From Enoplolaimus lenunculus (Eukaryota; Nematoda; Enoplea; Enoplida; Thoracostomopsidae): a DNA stretch of 64,000 nt. The stretch lies in assembly GCA_030248215.1 (NCBI GenBank), contig JASANG010001402.1, positions 554,510 to 618,509 on the forward strand. The letters are read 5' to 3'. The notes under the pieces are model-generated. The model had not been told where the DNA came from, ran no database searches, and was given only the letters and a program-made list of their open reading frames with translations. The first letter of the stretch is position 1, and each line of letters starts with the position of its first letter. The translations under genes were made by a program, and so were the position numbers. Shown one piece after another: positions 22,641 through 33,966 of the stretch.

Positions 22641-22844
22641 CCGAAGCACCAACTTAGTAGTTTTAAGTATATAAAATGTTCATTCGAAATAAGGTTCTAC
22701 ACCAGCCGATCGGCATACTGAGATTTCGTACAAGTCTAATTGACAGAGATTGATTATGCTTTGTATAATAACGCATAAAGATTATATATATATATTTATA
22801 TTGCGGACGTATAAAAAACTCTAAAAATAACAATGTTAATATGT

Positions 22845-23024
22845 ATGTAGTCGGTCAATCAGCTATTCAGGACAATTACGTACCAATTGTAAGATATAGC
22901 AAAACAACAGTGATGTAAAACCAACGCTGATTGGTTTAACGGTACTGCGCTTGTTCAAATAATCAAATCTGATTGATCTGAATCTTTAATAGCAGTTCCT
23001 GGATAGCAGATTGGCCTACGACAT
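22845..23024. mobile_element. Palindromic MITE of the ATGTCGTAGGCC family, diverged
   Basis: The left end is ATGTAGTCGGTCAATCAGC and the right end is GATTGGCCTACGACAT. The core AAACAACAGTGATGT is shared with the other copies. Confidence 0.65.
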
Positions 23025-23331
23025 GGATACGTATAAACGATATATATTTGAAACAGTTGAGAATTACAACACTACAGGTAAACTGCATTTTGCTCAGAAC
23101 CAGAAGTACCAAGTTGTACATTCGCATCCAAAGTAATATACCCATAACGGAACCGATAATTTCAAACGGTTTAGTTACCTACCGCCAGCCCGCGTAGTAA
23201 AACTCGTCCGATTATTACAATTTTTGCATATTTGAGCTGCATATAAACATTTTCTTGATTGGTTAGAACAACAAAGTACAATTAAATTTCGTACAGCTGC
23301 ACGTTTGCTAAAGCTCGTTATTATCGGGGTT

Positions 23332-23675
23332 CAGCTAGGTGCAACCGGAATTCCGGTACCGGCAATTTTTTCACCTTGCGGTTCCGATAAATGTGGAAAA
23401 TTAAGCATTTTACTAAAATGATGATAATTAGTATACGTTGTATATAAACCTTGACAATCACCAAAAAATAAATCATCGAAAGTCGATTTCACTTCCGCCA
23501 ATAACGAAAATCTAAAATATAGCAGATAAAATACCTAGCTAAGATTATTTCACCAATAATACAGCAAAAAAAAGAATTAAAATGAATTTTCCGTTGACAT
23601 GTATTTTTAACCTTCCGGTCCCGGTAATTATTTCAAATTCCGGATCCTGTACACGGTAATTCCAGTTGCACGCTG
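23332..23675. mobile_element. hAT-like MITE, CAGGGTGCAACCGG family, diverged ends
   Basis: Ends are CAGCTAGGTGCAACCGGAAT and CCAGTTGCACGCTG, with paired CCGGTTCCG blocks inside. The flanks show no duplication, consistent with age. Confidence 0.6.
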
Positions 23676-24203
23676 ATGTTCACGACCAAACACATACACA
23701 TACACAAAGACAATACCTATGTATTGCTCACAAATTGAACGCAATACGTACATAGTCCAGCTTACAAATCGCTGTTCTTAAAAAATTATTTATGATAATG
23801 CCCCTTACAAACAACTAATATTCGAATGTTACATATTTGACGTTTGCATGTTTTGTACCATGACTTCATGTCATACACGTTTTTTTAATCAATTGATCAT
23901 GTCACAACTACAAACAGTTCAAACAGTACCCTAACACCTATACGTATATACATAATTAAATATCAAAACAGACATTCGAGGTACAACTAAGAGACGCCAC
24001 TGACGACGCAGGTGAGAGGTACGGAACATGACTACATGACTCTAGATTTGCATCCGGGTCCTGGTATTCCGGTTATTCCGGGTTGGACCTCCCATATGAA
24101 AAGACCCTCGGAAGAATCTGGGGGTGGCGCCAAGGTGGGACCGGATATCCGATTCCGGTTTAATATCTGTCAAAAACTGATATCAGCATACGGATAGTCA
24201 CAA
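23676..24203. other. Gene-free interval
   Basis: A CCGGAT-type repeat fragment lies at 24050-24195; otherwise nothing recognised. Confidence 0.35.
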
Positions 24204-24214
24204 AAATTCTCGTT

Positions 24215-24343
24215 CCGATTCTAATTCCGATTACAATTCCGCTATAAATTTGCTGTTCCGATTCTAATTCCGATTACAATTCCGCTATAAATTTGCTGTT
24301 CCGATTCTAATTCCGATTACAATTCCGCTACAAATTTGCTGTT
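24215..24343. repeat. Tandem repeat, 43-bp unit, three copies
   Basis: The unit begins TTCCGATTCTAATTCCGATT and ends AAATTTGCTG. The three copies differ by a single base in the last one. Confidence 0.85.
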
Positions 24344-24489
24344 CCGCTTCCGGTATAATCCAGTTCTACTTTGCCTCTGTGACTTTTACGTCGCGACATT
24401 TCCGTAAAGTAAACCTTGTAGTGCACAACATACTACCAGTCGTAGTGGGACTACATTTATTGAGCGAAGCTCGAACACACGTAAACAAT

Positions 24490-25160
24490 TAAGGCTAACT
24501 ATTCATTTATCCGTTTTGGTGGTTTGTAAGCAATTTCCTCAGATTCCTCGCACCCAAAAACCCTTCAGCCACCTTAATAATAACCTATTGGAATAATTTA
24601 CAAAGTCCTAATTTTGTCAATTTTGTCTCGTCAATTAAGCAAATATGCAAATTATCTATTAGCTAACTATTCGATAATCGCTTTTAAAGGTTTGTAGACG
24701 ATTTATTCAGATTCCTCACACCCGAAAACCCATTATTGTTGAAATTAAATTGCTTGTAACCCTAATAATTAGTGAAACATTGTAAAAACGCCTAATTTAG
24801 GCTTATCAATTATGCTTATATGCAAATTATCTATTAGCGAACTACTCAATTATCGGTTTTAGGCGTTCGTAAACAATTTATTCAGATTCCTCCCACCAAA
24901 AAACCTTCAGCAAACCCAAATAATTATTGAAATAATTTAAAAGTTCTAATTTTGCCTTGTCAATTAAGCTAATATGCAAATTAGCTATTAGCTAACTATT
25001 CAATTATCGGTTTTGGAGGTTTGTAAACAGTCTACGCAAATTCCTCGCATCCAAAAACCTTTTAATGCGAAAATTAGATTGCTTCTAACTGTAATAATTA
25101 GTGAAATATTTTGGAAAGTCCTAATTTAGGCTTAATTAATTATGTAAATTAGCCTGTAGC
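24490..25160. repeat. Tandem array of ~150-175-bp units, about four copies
   Basis: Each unit carries AACTATTC-ATTATCGGTTTT, GGTTTGTAAACAATTT, AGATTCCTCGCACCC and TATGCAAATTA blocks; starts fall near 24498, 24665, 24840 and 24986. Related sequence lies inverted at 35900-36130. Confidence 0.75.
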
Positions 25161-25164
25161 TAAT

Positions 25165-25290
25165 AAACAGCTTAAAATTTTAAAACCCCAATGCGAGGTT
25201 AACACCCCAGGATAATTGGCATTCAAACAAAAAAAGTGTATCAAAATCGGTTCAGCCGTTCCTGAGATTCTTTTCGGACGGACAGACGGA
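25165..25290. repeat. Dispersed repeat, inverse of 12291-12400
   Basis: It contains AACCCCAATGCGAGGTTAAC and AAATCGGTTCAGCCGTTCCT, then a (GGACAGAC)-type short repeat. Confidence 0.6.
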
Positions 25291-26811
25291 CGTCCACCTT
25301 TCGACCCCCAAGTACAAAACGTAAAACGCTTCGCGAAACTCCGAGCTCAACAACAAAGCTAAAATATTGCAATTTTAAATTTAAATTTAAAAAAATGTCT
25401 TCAATTCAAATTACAAAACATTGAACGATTGCTAACTACCACAAAAACACATCCAATATTTGTGTTGCCTAAACAGATAAAAGCTTCTAAACATCTAATC
25501 AAAACCCTTGTCCAGCGTATATTACGTATAGTTTCCGATTGGGGGGAACGTCAGCGAGCAAAACAATCCCCTTTCATGATTTCTATCCAGGTATTTTTGT
25601 GACCGCTTTAATTGGTAACACAAGAACCCGAAATATTTATACAACCTAAGTAACCAACCATCATGTCTTTCCAAAAAATCCTGGCTACGCCACGCCCCAT
25701 TCCAAATCGCCTCGAAAATTATAGTATCGGGTAGCCCACCACTACGTTTGTATAGCAAACGATAACCAGCAGCCGCAACTCTCTGCATCAATAATACAAA
25801 AGGCCATGGCGTATGTAGGGTTCGTCAGTTTCGTAAGCCAAAACTATTCATTTAAAAAAATAAATATATACATACATAATACTAAGCCAGTCATCACAAT
25901 ACCAGCATATATTAACTCAATATATACATATATATGTATATATAAGTATATATATATAGTTACTTGTTTGTATTGTAAATTCCACTGGCTCCATAATTGA
26001 GCTAAACAGATTACATGGCATTGTTAAATAACTCTTTTTCGAAAACTGACGAAAAAAGTTTTGATTGTATACCATGGTTAACTAACTCTATCACAAATGA
26101 CTGGAATTTGAAGGACGCCAAGCCAAAACAATTATAATACGTACGTATGTACTATCCTCTATTCAGAAAGAAAGGCTAAATATATATCGTAGCCCAAGTC
26201 GTTATTTAGCGGAATTCCGAATTGCGCTAGCCCAATTCCAAAATGGGCTAGTCCACGGCCGTAATTCTTTCTATGCGACAAATGCACGCCTGGATCTAAT
26301 AACTTATTATATATAGACATTCATTTCGAGTTAAGCAATTATATATATAATTTTTAATCTTTAAGATTTGGCACAACACCGCAAAATTCCCGCGCCTGCG
26401 TTCTGCATCGATCAGCAATGAGCGCGAATAGCAGACGGCACACAACACAACATAAATATACGCGCCATTCAACGTTACGTAACCGTTTGCGCATAAATCT
26501 ATTTTTATACAAAAAGTAACTCACACAGGCCGCGACCCAAGGAGCGACCGGATCGCAATAAACCAGATACCGGAACCGGATGGCATAGTTTTTTAAATAA
26601 ATCAATTTTTAGCACGTTAATGCGTCAGTAAATGTTAATTTAAGTCAACACGGACTAATTTCTAAAACTTTTTGGTTGACGGATTTGCTACACAGTCACT
26701 CTGGTACGTGATCATCGCTCTGTGCCATAATTTTAAGCATAACCGCTGAACTGAAACGTGTCAAAACCCTAAGTTGAGTACCTTATATAAAACGGTTCAT
26801 AATATATATAT
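25291..26811. other. Gene-free interval
   Basis: TA microsatellite at 25920-25960. No coding support. Confidence 0.35.
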
Positions 26812-27150
26812 CAGGGTTCCAACAGGTACTAAATTTTGCCGGAACAGGAATAGGAACCGAAATTTGAAATAATTTTTATTACCGATTACAGATGGTCTTT
26901 TTAGAAAACCTTCCAAAAAATACGTAAGCGAATTTTCAGCTATTATATAACAGTTTATTAACAATATTAAAGTAACTGGAAATACTGTTCGAAATAACAA
27001 TTTTTTAAAAAACAAAGTTTCCAATATTTAAATGATTGATTAGGCATAGTTTGCCACAAAACCGTAAAAATTCCGGTTCCTGCATCTTTGAATGCAGGAA
27101 CAAGAACAGGAACAGGGTTTGAATTTTTGCATGAATTCCCGAATATTCCC
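26812..27150. mobile_element. hAT-like MITE, CAGGGTTCCAACAG family, right end decayed
   Basis: The left end CAGGGTTCCAACAGGTAC and the internal GGAACAGGAA and ATTCCGGTTCCTGCAT blocks match 19041 and 62047. The right end is approximate. Confidence 0.6.
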
Positions 27151-27179
27151 GGATCTTAAAAATTCCGTTTATAATTTGC

Positions 27180-27480
27180 CGTTTTTTTAACTTTGCGAAT
27201 CAAAATCTCAAAAACCACACCAAAAACCAAATCACCATCGACGCTGAAAATCTAAAATACAACTGATATACATGTATGTCACAAATCACAAAAAAAGCAA
27301 AAAAAAAAAAAAACCCCCCCCCCAAAAACACAAACCCAAAACCCCCCCTCATAATATATGTATATGTATAAATTAAAATATGTATATATATACTAACATA
27401 CACATAAACCAAAAATAAACATACTGGCCCAATTTCTTTAAAGATTACCCACCAACCTGACAACTTTTAGCAACCCAAAT
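27180..27480. other. A/C-biased low-complexity stretch
   Basis: The plus strand is strikingly rich in A and C, with poly-A followed directly by poly-C near 27298-27322. This may be a poor consensus rather than biology. Confidence 0.5.
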
Positions 27481-27702
27481 CTTAAAACCGCCAAACAGCT
27501 TAACAAGTTTGCTCTTTAGAATCAACCAAACCGAATCAACAGCCAACTACTGCCCGAAACAGTGTGTAATTGCCCCCGTGAGAATAAACATGCCGAAACC
27601 TGTAGCGCACCTTTGCTTGAACGCATATTGTATACTTATACTCTTAAATATCAGCCAAAAGATTCCCTATTCAAACATTTATATATGCGCATATATACAT
27701 GC

Positions 27703-27723
27703 ATGCATACATACATACATACA

Positions 27724-27752
<29 letters not shown>
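27703..27752. repeat. (CATA)n microsatellite
   Basis: About twelve tetranucleotide units. Open frames of alternating Tyr/Ile/His/Thr here are repeat artefacts. Confidence 0.9.
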
Positions 27753-27757
<5 letters not shown>

Positions 27758-27978
27758 CTTACTAACGCAAATTCCAAGTACACATGTTACCATAAAAACA
27801 TATACTACCATGATTTGCTTTACCACGTAATATTTGCATTTCATGTGCCAATTTTTCACAGTCACACGTAAATCGCAAGTTTAGAGCAGAGCCAAGATAT
27901 ATCGCTGCGTTTAATACATGTAGACGTTTATGAACTTACAATAGATTTCCGGATCTTGTTGTTTACGTACGTATGTAC

Positions 27979-28155
27979 ATGTCGTAGGCCAATCTGCTAT
28001 TCAGGCCAATTACCAATTGGCCTATGCCACTGTTGTGCGAAATCTCACAATCGCAAATTGGCCATTGGCCTGGGCCAAACTGCTATTTCCTTCAAATAGC
28101 TGACTGGCCTGGGCCAACTGGTAATTGGCGTGAATAGCAGATTGGCCTACGACAT
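27979..28155. mobile_element. Palindromic MITE of the ATGTCGTAGGCC family, best preserved ends
   Basis: Left ATGTCGTAGGCCAATCTGCT and right AGCAGATTGGCCTACGACAT are perfect inverted repeats over 20 bases. It is 177 bp long. Confidence 0.85.
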
Positions 28156-28179
28156 ATATCTCACTCGAACAAAAAACAG

Positions 28180-28462
28180 CTGAAGAGTGTCGCTATGCTT
28201 GTCGTTCCTGCGCCATCCATCACCATACGATATCCTACGTGCATAATTCACGTACGATACCGCACGGTAACATACGATACCGCACGGTGACGTACGATAC
28301 CGCACGGTGACGTACGATACCGCACGGTGACGTACGATACCGCACGGTGACGTACGATACCGCACGGTGACGTACGATACCGCACGGTGACGTAAGATAC
28401 CGCACGGTGACGTACGATACCGCACGGTGACGTACGGAGTCAAGCGCCAAAGTAAGCATCTG
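28180..28462. mobile_element. Harbinger-like MITE with expanded 20-bp minisatellite
   Basis: The left part TCGCTATGCTTGTCGTTC ... CCATCCATCACC matches the left end of the 9802 and 44653 elements. The interior is about nine copies of GATACCGCACGGTGACGTAC (28255-28436), nearly perfect. The right edge GGAGTCAAGCGCCAAAG is diverged. Confidence 0.65.
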
Positions 28463-29469
28463 CTTACATGCTGAAACAACGTAGTGTACGTACGGTATTG
28501 TGCTGAAAATCAAGAACCCTGCTTCTAGCAGTGATGGATCTAAATTTTCGTGGAACATATTTAGGTTGGCAACGCTGCCCTTTTTTGGCTCAGAGACCAA
28601 CTACAGAGTTCCCGTTATTAATGTTATCTAAAATTTTGGCGGACTGTGTAACTGGCCCAGGCCGAATGGTTCACCGTGTAGGCACAACTTGAACAAAATA
28701 TCAAGAAAAAGCGAGCAAAAAAACTAGACACTGACTCTATAACTCTACTTCAGAGCTTTAGTTGGAGTCTTTGCTAGCGTATTTTTGTATATGAAATAGT
28801 TTTCGTTTACGTACTAGGAGTTAAAACAGAACGAGCGAAACACAGTAGCCACAAAATTAGGCTGAGTTTTGAAGAACTCGAAGGCGAAGCGACCGAGAAG
28901 CTATACATTGTTTCAGTGTTCGATCCCTTTGTACCAGTATCAAACGGTTTACTTTATTCATGAACCGCGTGGTCTAAACTACCAAACCGAACTTCAGCGG
29001 TCTCGCCGGGTGTCTCTCTCGCCAGTAGTACTCACGCAATAAGCAATGTCGCCGAGTAAAATACACTGAAGTGTTTACTGTTTACAGATAAGTCAAGATT
29101 ACTTGCTCTATTTCGATGGAATGAGCTGGCGAACATCCGTTTCCGCTATCAAATTTGCCATGCGCATGCGGTACCTTTTTCCACATTGAATTATCACTTG
29201 TAACTGAGTAAAAAATCAGCATAGAACAACGTAGTCAAGTGTCTTAAGGTATGCATACTTAGCATACATTTCTTTATATGTAATATTACGCATATATAAT
29301 ATATAACGTAATGACCGGAATATAAGGGTTTCCTATATTAAACTTAAACGTAGTCCATAAATGAATCGAGTTCAAAAATTCTAATTAAAGTCCACGGACC
29401 AAAAACGTCAATTATCTCTAATTAATTAGAGTATATACATACATAAAAGGACATGTGAGGGCTGTGCGC
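28463..29469. other. Gene-free interval
   Basis: No gene or repeat recognised. Confidence 0.3.
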
Positions 29470-29474
29470 GAGTG

Positions 29475-29838
29475 AGGGGGAGGACTAGGGACAAAACCCC
29501 ATTATCTGGGAGGACTAGGGACAAACCCCCATTACCTGGGAGGACTAGGGACAAACCCCCATTACCTGGGAGGACTAGGGACAAACCCCCATTACCTGGG
29601 AGGACTAGGGACAAACCCCCATTACCTGGGAGGACTAGGGACAAACCCCCATTTCCTGGGAGGACTAGGGACAAACCTCCATTACCTGGGAGGACTAGGG
29701 ACAAACCCCCATTACATAGGAGAACTAGGAACAAAACCCACATTACCTGGGAGGACTAGGGACAAACCCCCATTTCCTGGGCCTAAAAGGATTAGAGACA
29801 AACTCCCATTAGCTGGGAGGACTAGAGACAAACCCCAT
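29475..29838. repeat. 30-bp minisatellite, about twelve copies
   Basis: The unit GGGAGGACTAGGGACAAACC plus CCCATTACCT is repeated, near perfect in the first eight copies and decaying to the right. Because the period is a multiple of three, both strands appear open; no codon evidence supports a protein. Confidence 0.9.
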
Positions 29839-30418
29839 TACCTCGGAAGAAAAGCTGCAGAGGAGAAATTTGAGGAAGGTGCAATATTTTTGTACATTAA
29901 AATTTATGTTTGTGTTCTTTACGTTCCGCTAGGCAATCGACATTTATTAGTTATACGTATAAAAACACAAGTATTTCAGGTAAAACTACGTACGCAGAAC
30001 TGACCCTACAATTTATCTGCGAAGTTAAACTTAGTTTAAATTTAACTTACATTTAATACGCCGTTCATAATAATTTTTCCAACGGTGCCACAAAATCTTT
30101 TTATAGCCCATGGCTGTAATGAGCTCGCTTTGAAAACGACCTCATGATAGCCCTGGGCTATGAGAGATTTTAGCGGCACTATTGACAAAATTATTGTGAA
30201 CGGCGCATAACATTGACCAAAAATGTGGGAATAGGGCAACTGGGCGGACGGTAAACTTAGATCCAAAAACCCACTGTCCCCACCAGATAAACCACAGAAT
30301 ATGCGGGCAACATATCTATATTTATTTCCATATTCATTTCAAAGTTTTTACGGTACTCATGTAAAACTCACGTATCGGCATCGGCATTTTACTGTACCGG
30401 ACCAAGACTAATTGTAAC

Positions 30419-30804
30419 TAGGGATGTGCCGATTAATCGGCATCGGCAATAATCGGCACTTTTTGTGAGTATCGGCATCGGCACAGCAACAAAATTGCCG
30501 ATTCTTTGCCCATACTTTTTGCACATAACAGTCAGTTGGAATGCTATCAATTTCATTTCTGGGTGCATAATAGTGTGTTTGCTCAAGAAAATTGTTATCT
30601 CTCTTGCGTTTGTGTTTGAAAAAGTTATATAATTGAAATTAACCGTTCTTATAAAATTATAATCGTTTGTGTTGGTTAGGGTTTAATAAGCCATCATATA
30701 ATAACGTAATGTAGTATTCTATCTGCTAATTAAGCATGGTGTACTAAAGTTGGAATCGGCATAGGTTCGGCATCGGCAAAAATTTTGGCATCGCCACATC
30801 CATA
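30419..30804. mobile_element. hAT-like MITE (TAGGGATGTGCCGAT ends) with 8-bp duplication
   Basis: The left end TAGGGATGTGCCGATTAATC pairs with the right end GGCATCGCCACATCCATA. Flanking octamers ATTGTAAC (30411-30418) and ATTATAAC (30805-30812) match 7 of 8. Related sequence lies at 58957-59200 and a right-end scrap at 47571-47596. Confidence 0.75.
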
Positions 30805-32007
30805 ATTATAACCAGGCTATACTTTTTCTTAGCATACTTACATTACGCGTCCACGTTGACATATATAAAACGTTTCAGCCTATACTTTAACAGAAGCTAT
30901 ACTTACCATTCGTATACGTATATATACGTAGGATATACATACACTCTTATACTTTAGCCATAAATATATTAAAAGCATGCAAGACGTGCCTAATCTATCT
31001 ATACGAGAACCGTTTCCCTATGGAGTATAAGAGAAATAATGAGCTTAAATTACGTTTTAAATTGCGGTCGTATTACAGCAAATAATGATAAATGGATATA
31101 CTTTGTTGTTGTTGCTGCTTTGAAGAGCATTATTTCAAGCGATAGTGCGCTCTTCTTCATCAATTTTTTTACATAAGATTGATTCGGTTTAATAGCAAAG
31201 TTTACAAAAATCAAGATAAATCGGTTCGGTTCCAGTTAAAAAATTTCAAAAACCACTGGCGAATTACAACTGTTGACAATGATTTTTATCATCATTAAAA
31301 AGATACATACACGTATTGTACGTATACGTACTTGCTTGCTCCCTCCCCTCATCTCTATGCTAGGGTTAATTTGATAAAAGTCAAAAGTGTAGTCCCGCCC
31401 GCACTACTGATTATATTTTCGTTAAACATAAAGGCTAAGTCGAACCCAGAGTGTACCGTACCTATAAATACAGGATGACCTGTTAAAGTTGAAAGTTTTT
31501 TTGACAACTGAACCATATCGTTCAGGTACGTACGTACCTGATCTATTTATGCAAATACTTCTACGCCATACACTCTTAACACGCTACAAATGAATTCCCT
31601 ACGGACCATTGCAACCATATTGATAAACTCAGTCAGCCGAGTATCCTAAAATTATATATATACGTATACATATATATGTATACGTATATGTATATTTATA
31701 TGTATATATGTATATGTATATACATATATATGTATATATATACGTATATATATATAATATATACGTAATATATTAAACAACGAATGAAATCACTATATCA
31801 ACATAAGTTTTATCTGTTAACTCCAGGCATGAAAATTAAAAATTGAACCGACATTGCACCATGCAGCACACTTGGAGACAAATACCGATAAACTAAATAT
31901 ATACGTATATATATATATATATTTCAAACCGAGACAACTGACGCTCATATACCATCTACGTGCAAGTAATACTGAATTTTTATACCTTTCGTTAAGTTTT
32001 TAAAACG
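30805..32007. other. Gene-free interval with TACGTATATA microsatellite
   Basis: TA-rich tracts at 31650-31780 and 31890-31922. Nothing else recognised. Confidence 0.4.
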
Positions 32008-32015
32008 ACCTACAC

Positions 32016-32093
32016 CAGGGTGCAACCGGAATTCCGGTTCCGGCATTTTTTCACCTTCCGGTTCCGGTAAATTGTAATTCCGGTTGCACCTTG
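32016..32093. mobile_element. Minimal 78-bp hAT-like MITE with exact target duplication
   Basis: Ends CAGGGTGCAACCGGAATTCC and GTAATTCCGGTTGCACCTTG. Flanked by identical octamers ACCTACAC at 32008-32015 and 32094-32101. Almost the whole element is terminal inverted repeat. Confidence 0.9.
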
Positions 32094-32639
32094 ACCTACA
32101 CTTGTCCAGGTTGAATAAACGGCCAATTAAAACATTAACAGTTGTTCAAGACGGCATAAACTACGTACTTACTTACTCGATTGATATACCGTTGAAAAGT
32201 AATACCAAACTCTATATATACACAATTATCAATTATCAAAATCACAAATTTTGCACGCATACCTACATATATTCTGCCGACAATTGTTAGATTCGATTTT
32301 TCACAACCGAATCTGAACCGCAAATTTTTGCTCAATCCGGACTTTGTGCCAGTCTGAAGTAAAACGCCAAAAATTTTGTAGACGCAAAATTACAAAACAA
32401 TTATAGCAAATAATAATAAATTACGTCGCGTGATTAAGTTTTGCTCTTAAATTTTTATATACAGCACTAGAGCCGCATTCCATCAGTTATAGAGGGGGGC
32501 GCGCGATCACAATATTACATTCCAATACCAGCCTGCTACGTACAAGATATCCGATGCAATATTCAGCGAACAACTGTAGTTGTGGTATCCGGTACCAACC
32601 TACCGGATATATATTTACTGCTGTATTCTCGAATAAAAT

Positions 32640-32890
32640 TAAACTGTTACTTACACGTGGAGATATTTAACACTTTGCTGCGATAATACATTTTCGGGCA
32701 AATGAAAAAGCTCAAGGTTTCCACACTGAAGTAAAAATAAAAAAATCTAAGCTAGCAATTTCAAATCAGTAAACGTACACTTTTGTGCGTTTCAAATAAT
32801 TTCCAACCGTACACAAACTGCAATGCTGTATCTGGTCAATATCCGGTTGCGGAAAAATTCACTATCCGGCTCCGGTGTCCGGGAAATTAA
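32640..32890. repeat. Copy of the CARGGTGCGAC MITE interior
   Basis: Related to 7925-8190 through blocks such as AAGCTAGCAA, CAGTAAACGTA and GGTCAATATCCGG. Ends not resolved. Confidence 0.6.
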
Positions 32891-32930
32891 TAATCGATCA
32901 CACTTTCTGCGTGTGTATATATATATAAAT

Positions 32931-33468
32931 CAGGGCGGCAACAAAAGCTCGGATTCGGTTTCATATTACGTAAAAATTGAAGGTTCGGAATCAGACTCGG
33001 ATCTGGAAAAAAACTGAATACAGCAAGGATCGGAAATACCGTTGCATGTGTCTAGTCGACGAAATTGAGCTAGAACACATGGAATCGTTTTCCGAAAATT
33101 ATTAGTAGGTACGTATATACTAACCGTTCCAAAATCAATCAATGTTTTGATAAAATCTGGCTTTGATATTTCAAAATTCCCACGTTTCTATTGCCTGCAT
33201 AAGATTACGTTTGCTTAACCGGCATGTAGAGAGGCACCGAGTCTACGATTTGACCGAATCCGAATCCACTGCTAATTTACCGACTCCAAATCCGAATCTT
33301 GTGTTGCAAATTTTAGTTATATCTATAATCTTTTTCAGAATATCAACGCAATGCCAGCCGCATAACTTTTAATCGTTAGACTGTTGGATTCGAGCTCTTT
33401 CATAATTAAATCCGAAGCACAAGTTTTTGCTGAATCCGAATACGAATCGGAAACTTTGTTACCATTCT
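32931..33468. mobile_element. hAT-like MITE (CAGGGCGGCAACAAA end)
   Basis: The left end is CAGGGCGGCAACAAAAGCTC. The right part has GAATCGGAAACTTTGTTACC, a decayed inverse of the left end. A second left end is at 37084. Confidence 0.55.
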
Positions 33469-33687
33469 ACCGGCAATCATGTCAATCAGCTACAGAATTA
33501 ATTTCATACAACACTTTTATATAAATTAAGGTATTTTCCAAAGTCAAAGTCGGACTTGCACTCGAAATCGGATACGACAAAATTACAATGGTATCGGAAT
33601 CGGTCAAATCGCGGGTTCAGTGCCCCTATGATACAAATGCTTTGACACTCTGCATAAGGTTTGAACAAAGCAGTTATTTGACCATAA

Positions 33688-33963
33688 AGCCCCATTCACA
33701 CGATCAAGTTTTTGCCGCGAGAACTTGCAGCTGCAACTTGCACTTGCAAGTTTCGTGCAAATCCCGTTCGAAAAACATGCAGATGTAAATAATTCATTAA
33801 AAACTCTAAGCTAGGAATTTAGTTCACGTGAGTGAACAACGATGCAAATTTAATGAATTTATTGCAGCCGCAATTCTCATTGGCTGATGAAAAAATATAA
33901 GTTCCGCGTGCAATTTGCAGATGCCAGTTCTCGTAGCAAAAACTTGCACGTGTGAATAGGGCT
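33688..33963. mobile_element. Harbinger-like MITE (AGCCCYATTCACACG ends), TAA duplication
   Basis: The left end AGCCCCATTCACACGATCAA pairs with the right end TTGCACGTGTGAATAGGGCT. TAA flanks both sides (33685-33687, 33964-33966), the TWA expected of PIF/Harbinger. Confidence 0.8.
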
Positions 33964-33966
33964 TAA

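Noticed and set aside
22275-22652. Minus-strand frame with a poly-Ile run
   Set aside because: An (ATT)n product; the remainder shows no domain and no splice link to the homeobox gene.
27509-27871. Frames rich in Thr-Tyr-Ile-His and Cys-Met-Tyr-Val
   Set aside because: Products of the CATA microsatellite.
28147-28600. Minus-strand frames with VRYRTSPCGI-type repeats
   Set aside because: They are translations of the 20-bp array, with no start context or homology.
31650-31780. TATA-rich promoter candidates
   Set aside because: Long TA/TACGTA microsatellites with no gene downstream; a TATA match there carries no information.
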